The notes: generated by a model from the letters alone, not told the origin. 64,000 bases of DNA from Clostridium_AD sp050717515 (GCF_050717515.1 NZ_JBOITL010000033.1:1-64000); one strand, 5' to 3'. Counted from the stretch's first letter, positions 7,209-16,041 are shown. Made by a program: numbers and translations.

Positions 7209-8936
7209 TTATCTAAAGGAAGTTTTTAATGCTTGTTTTATTATCCTAGGCTTCTTTTTATAAGGAGTTACAGGACAAATGTCTTTATCTTTTACATTAA
7301 ACAGATTATATATAGCAATTCTTGCTCCTCTAACAGAATACTCTTCTGTAAATACCATATCCTCTGGGATTTCAACAAACTGGCTAATCATAGCAAAATT
7401 TGTGGAGTTTTCAGGTACAACCTTAGGACGATCAGTCATCTTACGTGGCTGAAACTGCGAATCTATATAAGGCATCATACATGGAATTACATTAATTACT
7501 GTGTCCATAATTTCCTCTTTTTTGTCTAGCATATGCATATGGTATAAAAGTTCCATTAACATTTCCTCACCTGTACAATCACGCATTGCTTTCTTTACAA
7601 AATCACCAATTTTATCAGTATATATGCTATATCCCCAAAACATAGTCGTATCAATTGGCTGATTTTTAAAGTGTGGCTGAGCCGCAACAACTATGCTCAT
7701 TAACCAATTGGAATCCTTAAATGTCATCAAGGCTCCACTACCCGGAATGTTAGTGGAGAACTTTTCAATTAAGTTCAAGAATTTATTGCCCTTACAAGTT
7801 ACTGTAAAGCTTTCCCAATTAGTTTCATTTGCATGTCCAAAGAAAGGTTCTGGATTTCCAAGGCCTCTTTTCTTTTCAGCTATTTTTGCCCAAAGCTCAG
7901 CTGCGATTGGTTTTTCAGGATTATACGCTGCAGGTGTGTACATATCGCCAAGTGTTGCGCAATCAGTCATACAGCCATTTGTCATGATGCAAACGTCGTT
8001 AGGGTTTAAGGTAATAACTCTAGATGCTTCATTTTCTTCTATGTGCAGCGCAGTTACTGTAATTTCATCCCCTGACTTAAAATCTAAATCAGTTACAGTT
8101 GCATTTATACTAAAATCAACTCCAAAATTATCTAAATAAGCTTTTAATGGAAGGATTACTGACTCATATTGATTATAAGGAGTACGTGTAACACCCTCTA
8201 AAGTTTCAATACGTGAAAATTCAAAAATCATACGTTCCATATAGCGCTTAAATTCAAAAAGACTGGACCATTTTTGGAAAGCAAAGGTTGTTTGCCACAT
8301 ATACCAGAAATTAGTTTCAAAGAAATGTGGTGTACCGTTAAACCACTCCTCAATAGTCTTATAATCTAGTTTTTCTTCTGATGTAATCATCAATTTGCCA
8401 AGAGCCATTCGATCCGCATTATTAAATCCCATGCTACTTACATCAAGAATTACTCCATCTTTATCAATTAATCTTGCTTGTGCATGGGTTGGATGCAAAT
8501 GATCAAAATTAAGAATTTCTTCTTTAACGCTCATACCTGGCATATCTAAAGATGGTATATCTGAAAACAATTCCCAAAAGTTCTCATAGGTTTCTTCGTT
8601 CAACATTCTACCACCACGGCATACATACCCATTTATGGCATCTCCTGCGCCATCATTACTACCTCCTAGAATTTTCATTCCTTCAATAATATGAATATTT
8701 TTGCCTTTAAAGTTACAATCTCGCACAAGATAAGCAGCACCTGCCAGGGAAGCTAAGCCACCACCAATGAAATAAACTTGCCTATGATCATTATCTTTAT
8801 TCTCAGGTAAACTTTTTGCTTTTTTATGTTTTTTATTAAACTCCTTTACACTAATAGTTGCTACAGCAGCGGCTCCAGCTATTGCACCTATTGTAAGTAA
8901 TAAATTTATATTATTCTTGTTTGATTTTTTAGACAT
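7209..8936 (-). CDS. oleate hydratase (fatty acid double-bond hydratase), membrane-anchored
   Basis: 575 aa FAD-dependent enzyme of the myosin-cross-reactive antigen family, which adds water to the cis-9 double bond of unsaturated fatty acids to give 10-hydroxy acids. The FAD-binding Rossmann motif FIGGGLASLAGAAYL (about 53-67), the conserved GGSNDGAGD, the catalytic-region RGGRMLNEETYE and HPTHAQAR are all present. Unusually, the first 30 residues hold a hydrophobic segment (NLLLTIGAIAGAAAVATISV) followed by a Lys-rich stretch, like a membrane anchor. ATG 8936 is preferred to 8951, since GGAGGT overlaps the upstream codons. The role is probably detoxification of fatty acids or membrane adaptation. 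Confidence 0.93.
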   Translation of the reverse strand: MSKKSNKNNINLLLTIGAIAGAAAVATISVKEFNKKHKKAKSLPENKDNDHRQVYFIGGGLASLAGAAYLVRDCNFKGKNIHIIEGMKILGGSNDGAGDAINGYVCRGGRMLNEETYENFWELFSDIPSLDMPGMSVKEEILNFDHLHPTHAQARLIDKDGVILDVSSMGFNNADRMALGKLMITSEEKLDYKTIEEWFNGTPHFFETNFWYMWQTTFAFQKWSSLFEFKRYMERMIFEFSRIETLEGVTRTPYNQYESVILPLKAYLDNFGVDFSINATVTDLDFKSGDEITVTALHIEENEASRVITLNPNDVCIMTNGCMTDCATLGDMYTPAAYNPEKPIAAELWAKIAEKKRGLGNPEPFFGHANETNWESFTVTCKGNKFLNLIEKFSTNIPGSGALMTFKDSNWLMSIVVAAQPHFKNQPIDTTMFWGYSIYTDKIGDFVKKAMRDCTGEEMLMELLYHMHMLDKKEEIMDTVINVIPCMMPYIDSQFQPRKMTDRPKVVPENSTNFAMISQFVEIPEDMVFTEEYSVRGARIAIYNLFNVKDKDICPVTPYKKKPRIIKQALKTSFR

Positions 8937-9136
8937 AAAAATTACCTCCATTTTCTATTTCATTAATAATAAATATCTTATTCATTATTATAACTCAACT
9001 AAAATTAATTGTATTTATACAATTTTGAATATTTGTCCAAAAACACATAAAATATTTATATTTCTTTTTACTTGGAGGATAATTTAATTACTTATAGAAC
9101 TATACAGTTGTGCCTAAGTATATTTTGCTTATTTAA

Positions 9137-9289
9137 AATGGATTTACGCATTATGTCGGAGATATTATATATCAAACAGCGGATGGCCAAGGAAAAATGT
9201 ATTATAAGCATAAAGTGTTAAAAAGATTGGAGAACCCTAAAAGTTGCATTATAGATATAATTACAATTTATTACGGAGGGCAAAAATGA
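9137..9289 (+). pseudogene. possible C-terminal relic coupled to the HAD gene
   Basis: An open stretch without start reads GFTHYVGDIIYQTADGQGKM then YYKHKVLKRLENP and CIIDIITIYYGGQ. It ends in TGA overlapping the next gene's ATG (ATGA), the usual layout of translationally coupled genes. It looks like the tail of a deleted upstream operon gene. Family not recognised. The rest of 8937-9285 shows no gene. Confidence 0.35.
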
Positions 9290-9879
9290 TTAAAAATATA
9301 ATATTTGATATTGGAAATGTATTACTAGAATTTAAACCGCTAGATTATCTTAAAAGAACTTTCAACGATGACAACATTGAAAAACTTTTTTACAAAGAAA
9401 TATTTCAAAGTGAAGAGTGGCTTAACCTAGATAGAGGAACAATAACTCAAGAAGAGGCCGTAAAAATAATATCTTTAAGAAATCCTAATCGTGAAATACC
9501 TATTAAAAAGTGTATGGATAATTGGATTGAAATATTGACACCTATTGAGGGCACAGTAAAAATTCTGAGTCAGCTAAAAGAAAATGGCTATAAACTATAT
9601 CTTCTTTCGAATTTTCATTCATTAGCTTTTGAAACTATTTATTCTAAATATGATTTTTTTAAACATTTTGACGGAGGCACAATATCTTATAAAGAAAATC
9701 TTCTAAAGCCTCAAGCTGAAATTTACACTAAACTTTTAGATACTTATAAGCTAAATGCTGAAGAATGCTTATTTATTGATGATACCTTAGTAAATGTTGA
9801 AGCAGCTAATAGACTTGGTATTAAGACAATTCATTTTAAAAATGCCATCCACATGGCAAGTGCTCTAAACTTATTGTAA
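9286..9879 (+). CDS. HAD-superfamily hydrolase (YihX-like)
   Basis: 197 aa from ATG 9286, which has GGAGGG 5 bases upstream; an earlier in-frame ATG (9244) lacks a site. It has haloacid-dehalogenase motifs: I, IFDIGNV (Asp nucleophile about 8); II, LLSNFH (about 117); III, lysine in LLKPQAEIY (about 149); IV, FIDDTLVNVEAA (about 177). The DxGNV form of motif I is typical of the YihX/epoxide-hydrolase-like HAD-IA group, which acts on sugar phosphates or related metabolites. A soluble cytoplasmic enzyme; substrate unknown. Confidence 0.88.
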   Translation: MIKNIIFDIGNVLLEFKPLDYLKRTFNDDNIEKLFYKEIFQSEEWLNLDRGTITQEEAVKIISLRNPNREIPIKKCMDNWIEILTPIEGTVKILSQLKENGYKLYLLSNFHSLAFETIYSKYDFFKHFDGGTISYKENLLKPQAEIYTKLLDTYKLNAEECLFIDDTLVNVEAANRLGIKTIHFKNAIHMASALNLL

Positions 9880-9953
9880 TAAGATCAAACCTTTTTCTGC
9901 ACATAAATCTTTGGTCCTTTCGTGTAGTCCTAGCCTTATGGCCAGTGGCATAT

Positions 9954-10565
9954 TTAAGCCTTCTTTTGTTTATTATATAATATTCTAGTTTTAATTACTA
10001 GGCAAAAAGATATAATCATCATTAGAGGTATTAACCATATAGATCCTCTCATAACTACAAAGGGTGTCTCAAGTAAAAACCTTCCCCAAAATGCTATGCC
10101 TGTCCTTTCCCATAATCCTGGTGTATGATACAGTAATTTAAGATTAATCAATGAATTAACATTAATTTGGCCCCCAGTTATATATATTGCAAACAATGCT
10201 AAATTAGTTGCTGTAGGAATCAGAAACATATTCGATAATCTTTTATATTTTCCTGCTTTAGAGATAGTATCCGAGAAAATATCTTCTTGGCTATTTTCAT
10301 CATTTTTTTTGAAATATTGTACTCCTGATTTTTTACTACCCGCTATATGTTTCCAACCACTATCTTCAAATAAAACGCAGTACTCAATAAAATCCTCATT
10401 TTTCTTAAAAATTCGATAATCAATTTTAACTGTTGCATTCTCTGGCTTTATAGAACGAAATTTGTGTCCAAAAGATATATTTTCTAATTCATATCCCTTT
10501 TTAGCCATCTTTTTTAGCCATTTTTCTTCTTTATCATAGTCAATAAAAAACTTGAATTTCCTCAT
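9954..10565 (-). CDS. DUF2812 membrane protein
   Basis: 203 aa. The N-terminal half (about 1-95) is the DUF2812 domain: KFFIDYDKEEKWLKKMAKKG, then DYRIFKK and FEDSGWKHI. The C-terminal half has two predicted transmembrane segments (about 111-132 and 173-192). The family nearly always sits beside a PadR repressor gene, as here (14 bases apart, same operon), and is thought to be the regulator's target or partner at the membrane. Function unknown. The start ATG has GGGGGA 6 bases upstream. Confidence 0.8.
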   Translation of the reverse strand: MRKFKFFIDYDKEEKWLKKMAKKGYELENISFGHKFRSIKPENATVKIDYRIFKKNEDFIEYCVLFEDSGWKHIAGSKKSGVQYFKKNDENSQEDIFSDTISKAGKYKRLSNMFLIPTATNLALFAIYITGGQINVNSLINLKLLYHTPGLWERTGIAFWGRFLLETPFVVMRGSIWLIPLMMIISFCLVIKTRILYNKQKKA

Positions 10566-10579
10566 ACTAATCCCCCTAA

Positions 10580-10894
10580 TTACAATTTCAATTTACTTTC
10601 TGTTATTTTAATCATATGCCGCATTCTCTCAAGATCTAACATTAAAACTTCTTTTCCACTTTCAGTGATAAGATACACTTTTCTCCTACTATCTTCGCTT
10701 ATTACCGATTGTATTAATTTTTGTTTCAGCAAATTCTCAATAGCTCCATAAAGTGTTCCCGCCGCTATCTTAACTTGTTGAATACTTAATTCTTCAACTT
10801 TTTGCATTATAAGGTAGCCATGAGCAGGTTCTAATAATGCCAAAAGAATATAATAAGTGGTTTCTGTTACTGGTAAATTTTTATCTCTATTCAT
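10580..10894 (-). CDS. PadR-family transcriptional repressor
   Basis: 104 aa from ATG 10894. An upstream in-frame ATG (10906) overlaps the GGAGGG ribosome site and is unlikely. The winged-helix DNA-binding domain (about 5-80) has the PadR signatures YILLALLEPAHGYLIM and AGTLYGAIENLLKQKLI, with the wing SRRKVYLIT; a short C-terminal helix for dimerisation follows. It is the short PadR subtype 2 form. It probably represses its own operon with the DUF2812 protein, through two palindromes in its promoter region. Confidence 0.9.
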   Translation of the reverse strand: MNRDKNLPVTETTYYILLALLEPAHGYLIMQKVEELSIQQVKIAAGTLYGAIENLLKQKLIQSVISEDSRRKVYLITESGKEVLMLDLERMRHMIKITESKLKL

Positions 10895-10923
10895 AATTCC
10901 CTCCAATAACTTAGTTTTAATTG

Positions 10924-10967
10924 TACAGTCTAACTATATAGTTTCATTGTATACAGTCTAACTGTAT
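10924..10967. promoter_or_regulatory. tandem palindromic operators before the PadR gene
   Basis: Two related sites, TACAGTCTAACTATA (10924-10938) and TACAGTCTAACTGTA (10952-10966, a perfect 6-3-6 palindrome), are centred 28 bases apart, about 30-70 bases before the PadR start. Spacing and symmetry fit autoregulation by a PadR dimer. Binding is inferred from position alone. Confidence 0.6.
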
Positions 10968-11152
10968 ATGTCAACACTAAAAAAAATGCGATTTTGCCCT
11001 AATGGTTATAGATTGTTTACATTATTGACACTTAAATGCAACAGTTATCCAGTATTTTATTAATAGATGGTGTTATTACTAAAAAAATTACATCAGTATT
11101 AGATTGAATTTTATGTTATAGCCAATAAATACCGAAATGGAGGCCCTTTATT

Positions 11153-11275
11153 ATGAAACCTAAATACGAAAATGTGCCTGAAATGTCCAGATTATCTTCT
11201 ATCTTAATTGCTCTGTGTGTTGGCGCTTCAGTACTATCACTGGTTGGAATTAAACTACTTTTAACAACTATGTAG
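11153..11275 (+). CDS. small single-pass membrane protein, 40 aa
   Basis: A short ORF with a clear GGAGG site (TGGAGG, 8 bases before ATG). It reads MKPKYENVPEMSRLSS followed by a hydrophobic segment of about 20 residues (ILIALCVGASVLSLVGIKLL) and ends TTM. One transmembrane helix with the polar N-terminus probably inside. It is 61 bases upstream of another small membrane gene and probably co-transcribed with it. No family recognised. Confidence 0.6.
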   Translation: MKPKYENVPEMSRLSSILIALCVGASVLSLVGIKLLLTTM

Positions 11276-11336
11276 CCCAATGGTTGCTAAAACATATTCT
11301 TTAAGTTATAATTTTATTAATAATGGAGGTGTTTTT

Positions 11337-11588
11337 ATGAACGTTAATTTTTCTAATATTAATCTGAGTACCATTATTATGTTTGCATTAGCTATATTAC
11401 TTGCTTATCTTGGTATTTCGGTATTTAAAATAGTTGGAAGGATAATAAGTATCGCCATTGGTATATTCCTATTAATATATGTACTTCAACAAATAGGTAT
11501 TACAATACCTATTTTAACGGATATTCTTAGCGCTCTTTTACAGTTGCTAAAGCCAATTATCGATATGGTAGCAAATTTATTTAAATAG
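11337..11588 (+). CDS. small hydrophobic membrane protein, 83 aa
   Basis: ATG 11337 is chosen because GGAGGT lies 7 bases upstream; an earlier in-frame ATG at 11280 lacks a site. Two strongly hydrophobic segments (about 10-27 and 33-55) and an amphipathic tail (about 60-80, with LLQLLKPIIDMVANLF) make a small inner-membrane protein. No family recognised with certainty. A dispersed GTGGCAA repeat begins 7 bases after the stop, and a strong terminator follows. Confidence 0.65.
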   Translation: MNVNFSNINLSTIIMFALAILLAYLGISVFKIVGRIISIAIGIFLLIYVLQQIGITIPILTDILSALLQLLKPIIDMVANLFK

Positions 11589-11595
11589 AATCTAT

Positions 11596-11620
11596 GGTGC
11601 CACCCACGTGGCAAGTGGCA
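11596..11620 (+). repeat. dispersed GTGGCAA repeat, copy 1
   Basis: GGTGCCACCCACGTGGCAAG followed by TGGCA, 7 bases after the stop codon of the small membrane protein and before its terminator. It has two GTGGCAA-type units, and TGCCAC can fold onto GTGGCA. The same sequence occurs at 16414-16447 and 24904-24930, each directly after a stop codon in the same relative orientation. Confidence 0.85.
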
Positions 11621-11632
11621 TCTTTAATTAAA

Positions 11633-11680
11633 AATAGCCGACTAAAGTGTAACAAAACACTTTAGTCGGCTATTTTTATA
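11633..11680. terminator. terminator after the small membrane protein operon
   Basis: A 19-bp stem beginning AAATAGCCGACTAAAGTGT pairs across a short loop with its complement ending GTCGGCTATTT, then TTATA. One of the strongest hairpins in the window; nearly symmetric, so it could work on both strands. Confidence 0.9.
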
Positions 11681-11846
11681 TTAGGTTTCTAAAAATATCA
11701 AATTCAAAACTAACCTTATCCTAAAATAACAAAATTTGATCCTTACTTATAGTAAAGTAATTAAAAGAATTAATTGTAATCCAAAGAAATCATTGACATT
11801 TAACTGTGTCTATTATATAGTAACAGTAGACAAGGAGGAGATGTGC

Positions 11847-12233
11847 TTGAATATTCTAATATCAACCCTTTCCCAAACCCCCATATATGAACAAATACAA
11901 ACTCAAATAAAAGAAATGGTACTCAAGGGTAATTTAAAATCTCAGGAGCAACTGCCGTCAATAAGGCTTATGGCAAAGGATTTAAAGGTTGGCATCATAA
12001 CCGTAAAACGTGCTTATGAAGAACTTGAAAAAGAGGGTATTGTCCTCAATCTGCAAGGCCGAGGATGCTTTGTTACAGAGATTGACAGAAATAAGATTAA
12101 GGCCATACACATAGATATGCTTAGGGAACGGCTTCTTGAAATCAAAGAATTTGCAGATGCGTCAGATATATCATCTGTTGAAATGTTTGAAGTTCTAAAT
12201 GAAATATACGGAGGTAATAAAAATGACAAATAA
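11847..12233 (+). CDS. GntR-family (YtrA subfamily) transcriptional regulator, TTG start
   Basis: 128 aa from TTG 11847. The site AAGGAGG lies 8 bases before it, while the in-frame ATG two codons earlier touches the site. The N-terminal winged helix has PIYEQIQTQIKEMVLKG, QLPSIRLMAKDLKVG and VKRAYEELEKEGIV; the short C-terminal tail lacks an effector domain, as in the YtrA group. Such regulators repress an adjacent ABC exporter and respond to cell-envelope stress. The gene overlaps the ATPase gene by 11 bases and starts the operon. Confidence 0.9.
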   Translation: MNILISTLSQTPIYEQIQTQIKEMVLKGNLKSQEQLPSIRLMAKDLKVGIITVKRAYEELEKEGIVLNLQGRGCFVTEIDRNKIKAIHIDMLRERLLEIKEFADASDISSVEMFEVLNEIYGGNKNDK

Positions 12234-13077
12234 GGCTTTAGAAATCAAAAACTTGAAGGTCAGTATCGGTAATTTTTCTTTAAATGATGTAAATCTTTCA
12301 GTAGAAAAGGGAACTATTATGGGGTTTATAGGAAGAAATGGCTCAGGCAAAACCACCCTTATTAAATCAATACTTAATATGATTCCACAAACAAGCGGAA
12401 ATGTGTTATTCGACGGTATCCCCATGTACGGAAACGAAGAAATTGTTAAAGCAAAAATAGGGGTTGTATTTGATAGTTTAATCTATCCTCTTAATCTCAA
12501 ACCTACTAAAATAAAAAATATGATATCACCTTTTTATCAAACCTTCGATCCTAAAAGGTTTGACGAACTTATGAACCGCTTTGAACTTGATAAGCGTCAA
12601 AAGCTTTCAACTTATTCGAAGGGTATGCAGATGAAATTCGGAGTTGTAATGGCACTATGTCATAATCCAGAATTAATCATCCTTGATGAACCCACAGCAG
12701 GACTTGACCCTATTGCAAGAGCCGATGTTATGGATTTACTTTTAGAACTTATGCAAAATGAGCAAAGATCTATACTATTCTCAACACATATTACAAGTGA
12801 CCTTGAAAAAATTGCTGATTATATAACAATGATTGATGATGGTAAAATTGTTTTTTCTAAGGGCAAAGACGAAATGCTTGATATGTACGCCTTGGCACAT
12901 GTTGATAGAGCTGCTATGACAGATACAATTAAATCCGAACTTATAGGAATAAAAGAAACAACTTTTGGATATGAGGGCTTATGCAATAAAAATTTAAAAC
13001 TTCAAAATTTAGAAGGGTTTAAAATTGCCAGGCCTACCATTGAAGACATTATGCTTTATATGGGTGCAAAAAAATGA
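12223..13077 (+). CDS. ABC exporter ATP-binding protein (YtrB-like)
   Basis: 284 aa from ATG 12223 (GGAGGT 6 bases upstream). A complete nucleotide-binding domain: Walker A GRNGSGKTT (about 35-43), signature YSKGMQMK (about 137, a variant of LSGGQ), Walker B LIILDEPTAGLD (about 157), and the switch His in FSTHIT (about 189). It powers the two membrane subunits encoded next, with a role probably in removing cell-wall-active peptides or in envelope stress, as for other GntR-controlled ABC-2 systems. Substrate not readable. Confidence 0.9.
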   Translation: MTNKALEIKNLKVSIGNFSLNDVNLSVEKGTIMGFIGRNGSGKTTLIKSILNMIPQTSGNVLFDGIPMYGNEEIVKAKIGVVFDSLIYPLNLKPTKIKNMISPFYQTFDPKRFDELMNRFELDKRQKLSTYSKGMQMKFGVVMALCHNPELIILDEPTAGLDPIARADVMDLLLELMQNEQRSILFSTHITSDLEKIADYITMIDDGKIVFSKGKDEMLDMYALAHVDRAAMTDTIKSELIGIKETTFGYEGLCNKNLKLQNLEGFKIARPTIEDIMLYMGAKK

Positions 13078-13125
13078 AACTAACTGGAAACTACAACATA
13101 ATAAATTTTACAAGGAGGCAAAGAA

Positions 13126-13818
13126 ATGTTAAACAGATTTTGGAATTACCAACTACTTTTAAGTGGTTCACTTGGCTTTATTAATCCTAAAAAAACTTCA
13201 AAATACCATTTTTTTATTCTATTTAGTTTTATATTATTTATAGGTGTTTTCATTGGTAATGTTGATGGATTTGGAGTAATATTTTACCCCATAATTATTG
13301 CTTTGTGTATGGTTTATTCTATTATAAATTCAGAAAACAAATTATTTGAGCTTGTTCCTGTTTCAAAAGTATACTCGCTTATAAATCTTTATTTATATGT
13401 TTTTTTAACAAGCCTGGCTATAACTATTGGGAGTACTATAGCTCTTATACTAGCCACATTTCTAATGCAACCAACCTCTACTTTAAATATATTAGTAATT
13501 AATTGGAATGCTATGTTTTTAATAAGCTGTATCTCTACAATAATTACAAGTATTTTATTGCCTGTATTTTTTATAAGACTTAGTTTTCTTAGAAAAATTC
13601 TTACAATATCAGTAACTGCACTTACCACAATAGTACTTCTATACACAGCACCTGTTGCAAGTCAGCTTGGTAACGTAAGCTTTTTAGAAAACATTAAGGC
13701 AATGCCACATTATAATGAAACTCTATTAATATTAATTTGTGTATGCTTAGTAATAATCCCTATTTCAATATTCATATCCTACAGACTATACAAAGGAAAG
13801 AGGTTCTTAATATGCTAA
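13126..13818 (+). CDS. ABC-2 type transporter permease subunit
   Basis: 230 aa with about six hydrophobic segments (for example FFILFSFILFIGVFIGNV, VFLTSLAITIGSTIALILAT, ILICVCLVIIPISIFISYRL). The motif LFELVPVSKVYSLINLYLY, shared with the next gene (RLFETVPVSRKYTALNIFLL), is typical of this permease family. It forms the membrane pore with the following paralogue. The start ATG follows AAGGAGG. Its last codons overlap the next gene's ATG, showing translational coupling. Confidence 0.85.
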   Translation: MLNRFWNYQLLLSGSLGFINPKKTSKYHFFILFSFILFIGVFIGNVDGFGVIFYPIIIALCMVYSIINSENKLFELVPVSKVYSLINLYLYVFLTSLAITIGSTIALILATFLMQPTSTLNILVINWNAMFLISCISTIITSILLPVFFIRLSFLRKILTISVTALTTIVLLYTAPVASQLGNVSFLENIKAMPHYNETLLILICVCLVIIPISIFISYRLYKGKRFLIC

Positions 13819-14585
13819 ATAAACTCATTACTTATCAAAGACTATTACTCAATTCAACTACGCCGATTGATATAAGATTCCAAAGTTCTTCCAAAATATT
13901 GCTTTATATTTTTGCTATCTTTTCGATATCTTTTATGAATATGTTTATATTTTTCGGTAATACAATGTCTTCAAATGATATTGTTCCCATTGTTTTTCCT
14001 ATAATAAGTGTATGGATGATTAACAGGATACTCTACGGTGATCAAAGACTGTTTGAAACTGTTCCTGTTAGTAGAAAATATACAGCATTAAATATATTCC
14101 TGCTATCAATAGTGATCATATTTATACTATATATTGTAGTCTCCATTGCTGGTTTATCATTAGCAGGTATTGTATTTGGCATTTTTTATCTTGTATCTCC
14201 CCAAAATATTAGTAATTCCCCTCCAGAATCTGCGGTAAATCAAGTAATAAACACAACAAAAGGCAATATGTTAATGTTCTGTATATTAGTAATAATTCTT
14301 TTTGTGGGAGTTGCAATTACTCTTATAAAAAATAAAAAACTCAGGCTTTCCCTATTTGCAGCCTTTGGTACTATTGGCTATGGACTTTTATTTTTCCTAA
14401 AGCTCAATATGCCAATATCCCCAAACTCTGACCGGGTTGAATTTCTTGAAAGCTTTTCTGTCATGCCTCAGGCGAATACAATTTTGATTTGTTTAACTAT
14501 TGCAACAGTTATAACCTGCGTTGCTTCGTTCTTCATGGGATATAACCTTTATGTTGGCAAAGCAAATGATTCCAATTACTATTAG
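13812..14585 (+). CDS. ABC-2 type transporter permease subunit (paralogue)
   Basis: 257 aa from ATG 13812, overlapping the stop of the first permease by 7 bases; the site AAAGAGG lies before it. About six transmembrane segments; it shares with its neighbour the N-terminal YQRLLLNS/NYQLLLSG and the FETVPVSRKY motif, so the pair arose by duplication and probably forms a heterodimer. Last gene of the GntR-regulated operon; a bidirectional terminator follows. Confidence 0.85.
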   Translation: MLNKLITYQRLLLNSTTPIDIRFQSSSKILLYIFAIFSISFMNMFIFFGNTMSSNDIVPIVFPIISVWMINRILYGDQRLFETVPVSRKYTALNIFLLSIVIIFILYIVVSIAGLSLAGIVFGIFYLVSPQNISNSPPESAVNQVINTTKGNMLMFCILVIILFVGVAITLIKNKKLRLSLFAAFGTIGYGLLFFLKLNMPISPNSDRVEFLESFSVMPQANTILICLTIATVITCVASFFMGYNLYVGKANDSNYY

Positions 14586-14647
14586 TTTTCCTTGTCATGC
14601 TTAAAATTTTTAACTTTCACCCTTAAACAATCTATCCAATAAAAAAT

Positions 14648-14688
14648 ATTAAAGGAGATGCCCTAGCATCTCCTTTAATATTTTTTTA
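14648..14688. terminator. bidirectional terminator between the ABC operon and NCS2 permease
   Basis: AATATTAAAGGAGATGC pairs with GCATCTCCTTTAATATT around CCTA, followed by Ts on the plus strand. On the minus strand the reading is similar. It serves two converging operons. Confidence 0.9.
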
Positions 14689-16041
14689 TTGTGAAATTGT
14701 TTTTGAATCTAAGTCCGCATCTATGTTTGATGGAGCTTCTTCTTTTAATACTAAATTAAGTAATAACGCTGCCACCGTACCTGCACTTATACCTGATGAA
14801 AAGAAACTCTTAATTGCAGAAGGCATACTATTTAAAAAATCAGGTCTTACAGTAACACCTAAACCTATTCCAATTGAAATAGCTAGAATAAGCATGTTTC
14901 TATTGTTAAGCTCAACATCTTTAATAGTCTTAATTCCTGATGATACAACCATTCCAAACATTATAATACCTGCACCACCTAAAACTGGATTTGGCATAAT
15001 AGCAACAATCGCCCCAATTTTAGGGAATATTCCTAATAGCATTAAAATAATTCCAGCCATAGTAACTACAAATCTACTTGCAACTTTAGTAAGCGATATA
15101 AGACCAACATTTTGTGAAAATGATGTATTAGGACCAGCATTAACAAATCCTGCTATAAGAGATCCTACTCCATCAGCAAGTATACCTTTTGAAAGTTCTT
15201 CTGATGATACCTCTTTTCCCGATGCTTCACCAACCGCCATAAGACATCCTACCGTCTCAACAGTTGTTACTAAATAAGCTGTGATAAATGAAGCAAATGC
15301 ACCAAATTTAAAAGTAATACCATATTTAAAAGGTGTTGGGAAAGCAATCCAACTAGCATTTGTTATTACTGAAAAATCTAACATATCTAGAGGAAAACAT
15401 ATTGCATATCCAAATACTAAACCAATTATAACTGATGCAGAAGAAAGGAGCCCTTTACCATATCTATTTAATAATGCAATTACTGCCATAACCGAAAAGG
15501 CAATGCATATATTCCTTATACTGCCGTAATCTGCAGCTCCAGCCCCACCAGCAGACCAATCTATTGCTACAGGTATTAAAGTTAATCCAATTAACATAAC
15601 AACTGTTCCTGTTACAATTGGTGGAAAAAATTTTCTTAAAGGTTTAATAAAATAGCTTAAAATAATTTCAATGAAAGATCCCATTATGGTTGCACCAAAC
15701 ATTCCCGGTAACCCAAAAGCAGAACCTACTGCTATAGATGGTCCAACAAATGTAAAGTCAGTTCCCATAACACATGGAAGCTTAGATCCTACAGGACCAA
15801 CTCCCTTAGCTTGAATATATGTAGCTATACCTGCTGCAAATAATGCAGCACTTACTAAAAATGCAATATCATTTACTGGTAATTTTAAAGCAGCACCAAC
15901 TATTAGTGGAACTGCTACAATACCACCGAATGCTGCCATAATGTGCTGAAACGCAAGTAAAATTGTTATGTGAATTGGTGGTTTGTCATTTATCGTATAT
16001 AATATACCACCCTTGTCCTTAGATGAATTTACTGTACTCAT
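14686..16041 (-). CDS. uracil/xanthine permease (NCS2 family)
   Basis: 451 aa. About 14 hydrophobic segments; the NCS2 signature QNVGLISLTKVASR (about 310-323), FQHIMAAFGGIVAVPLIVG near the N-terminus and GTDFTFVGPSIAVG (about 94). It imports a purine or pyrimidine base (xanthine, uric acid or uracil) with protons. ATG 16041 has GGAGGG upstream; the longer frame to 16080 lacks a site. No purine riboswitch motif was seen upstream, but a CRE site lies there, suggesting catabolite control. Confidence 0.9.
   Translation of the reverse strand: MSTVNSSKDKGGILYTINDKPPIHITILLAFQHIMAAFGGIVAVPLIVGAALKLPVNDIAFLVSAALFAAGIATYIQAKGVGPVGSKLPCVMGTDFTFVGPSIAVGSAFGLPGMFGATIMGSFIEIILSYFIKPLRKFFPPIVTGTVVMLIGLTLIPVAIDWSAGGAGAADYGSIRNICIAFSVMAVIALLNRYGKGLLSSASVIIGLVFGYAICFPLDMLDFSVITNASWIAFPTPFKYGITFKFGAFASFITAYLVTTVETVGCLMAVGEASGKEVSSEELSKGILADGVGSLIAGFVNAGPNTSFSQNVGLISLTKVASRFVVTMAGIILMLLGIFPKIGAIVAIMPNPVLGGAGIIMFGMVVSSGIKTIKDVELNNRNMLILAISIGIGLGVTVRPDFLNSMPSAIKSFFSSGISAGTVAALLLNLVLKEEAPSNIDADLDSKTISQ

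Noticed and set aside
9930..9953. Possible fourth copy of the GTGGCAA repeat (GGCCAGTGGCAT)
   Set aside because: Only a few bases match; it lacks the GGTGCCACCCA part and the GTGGCAA units.
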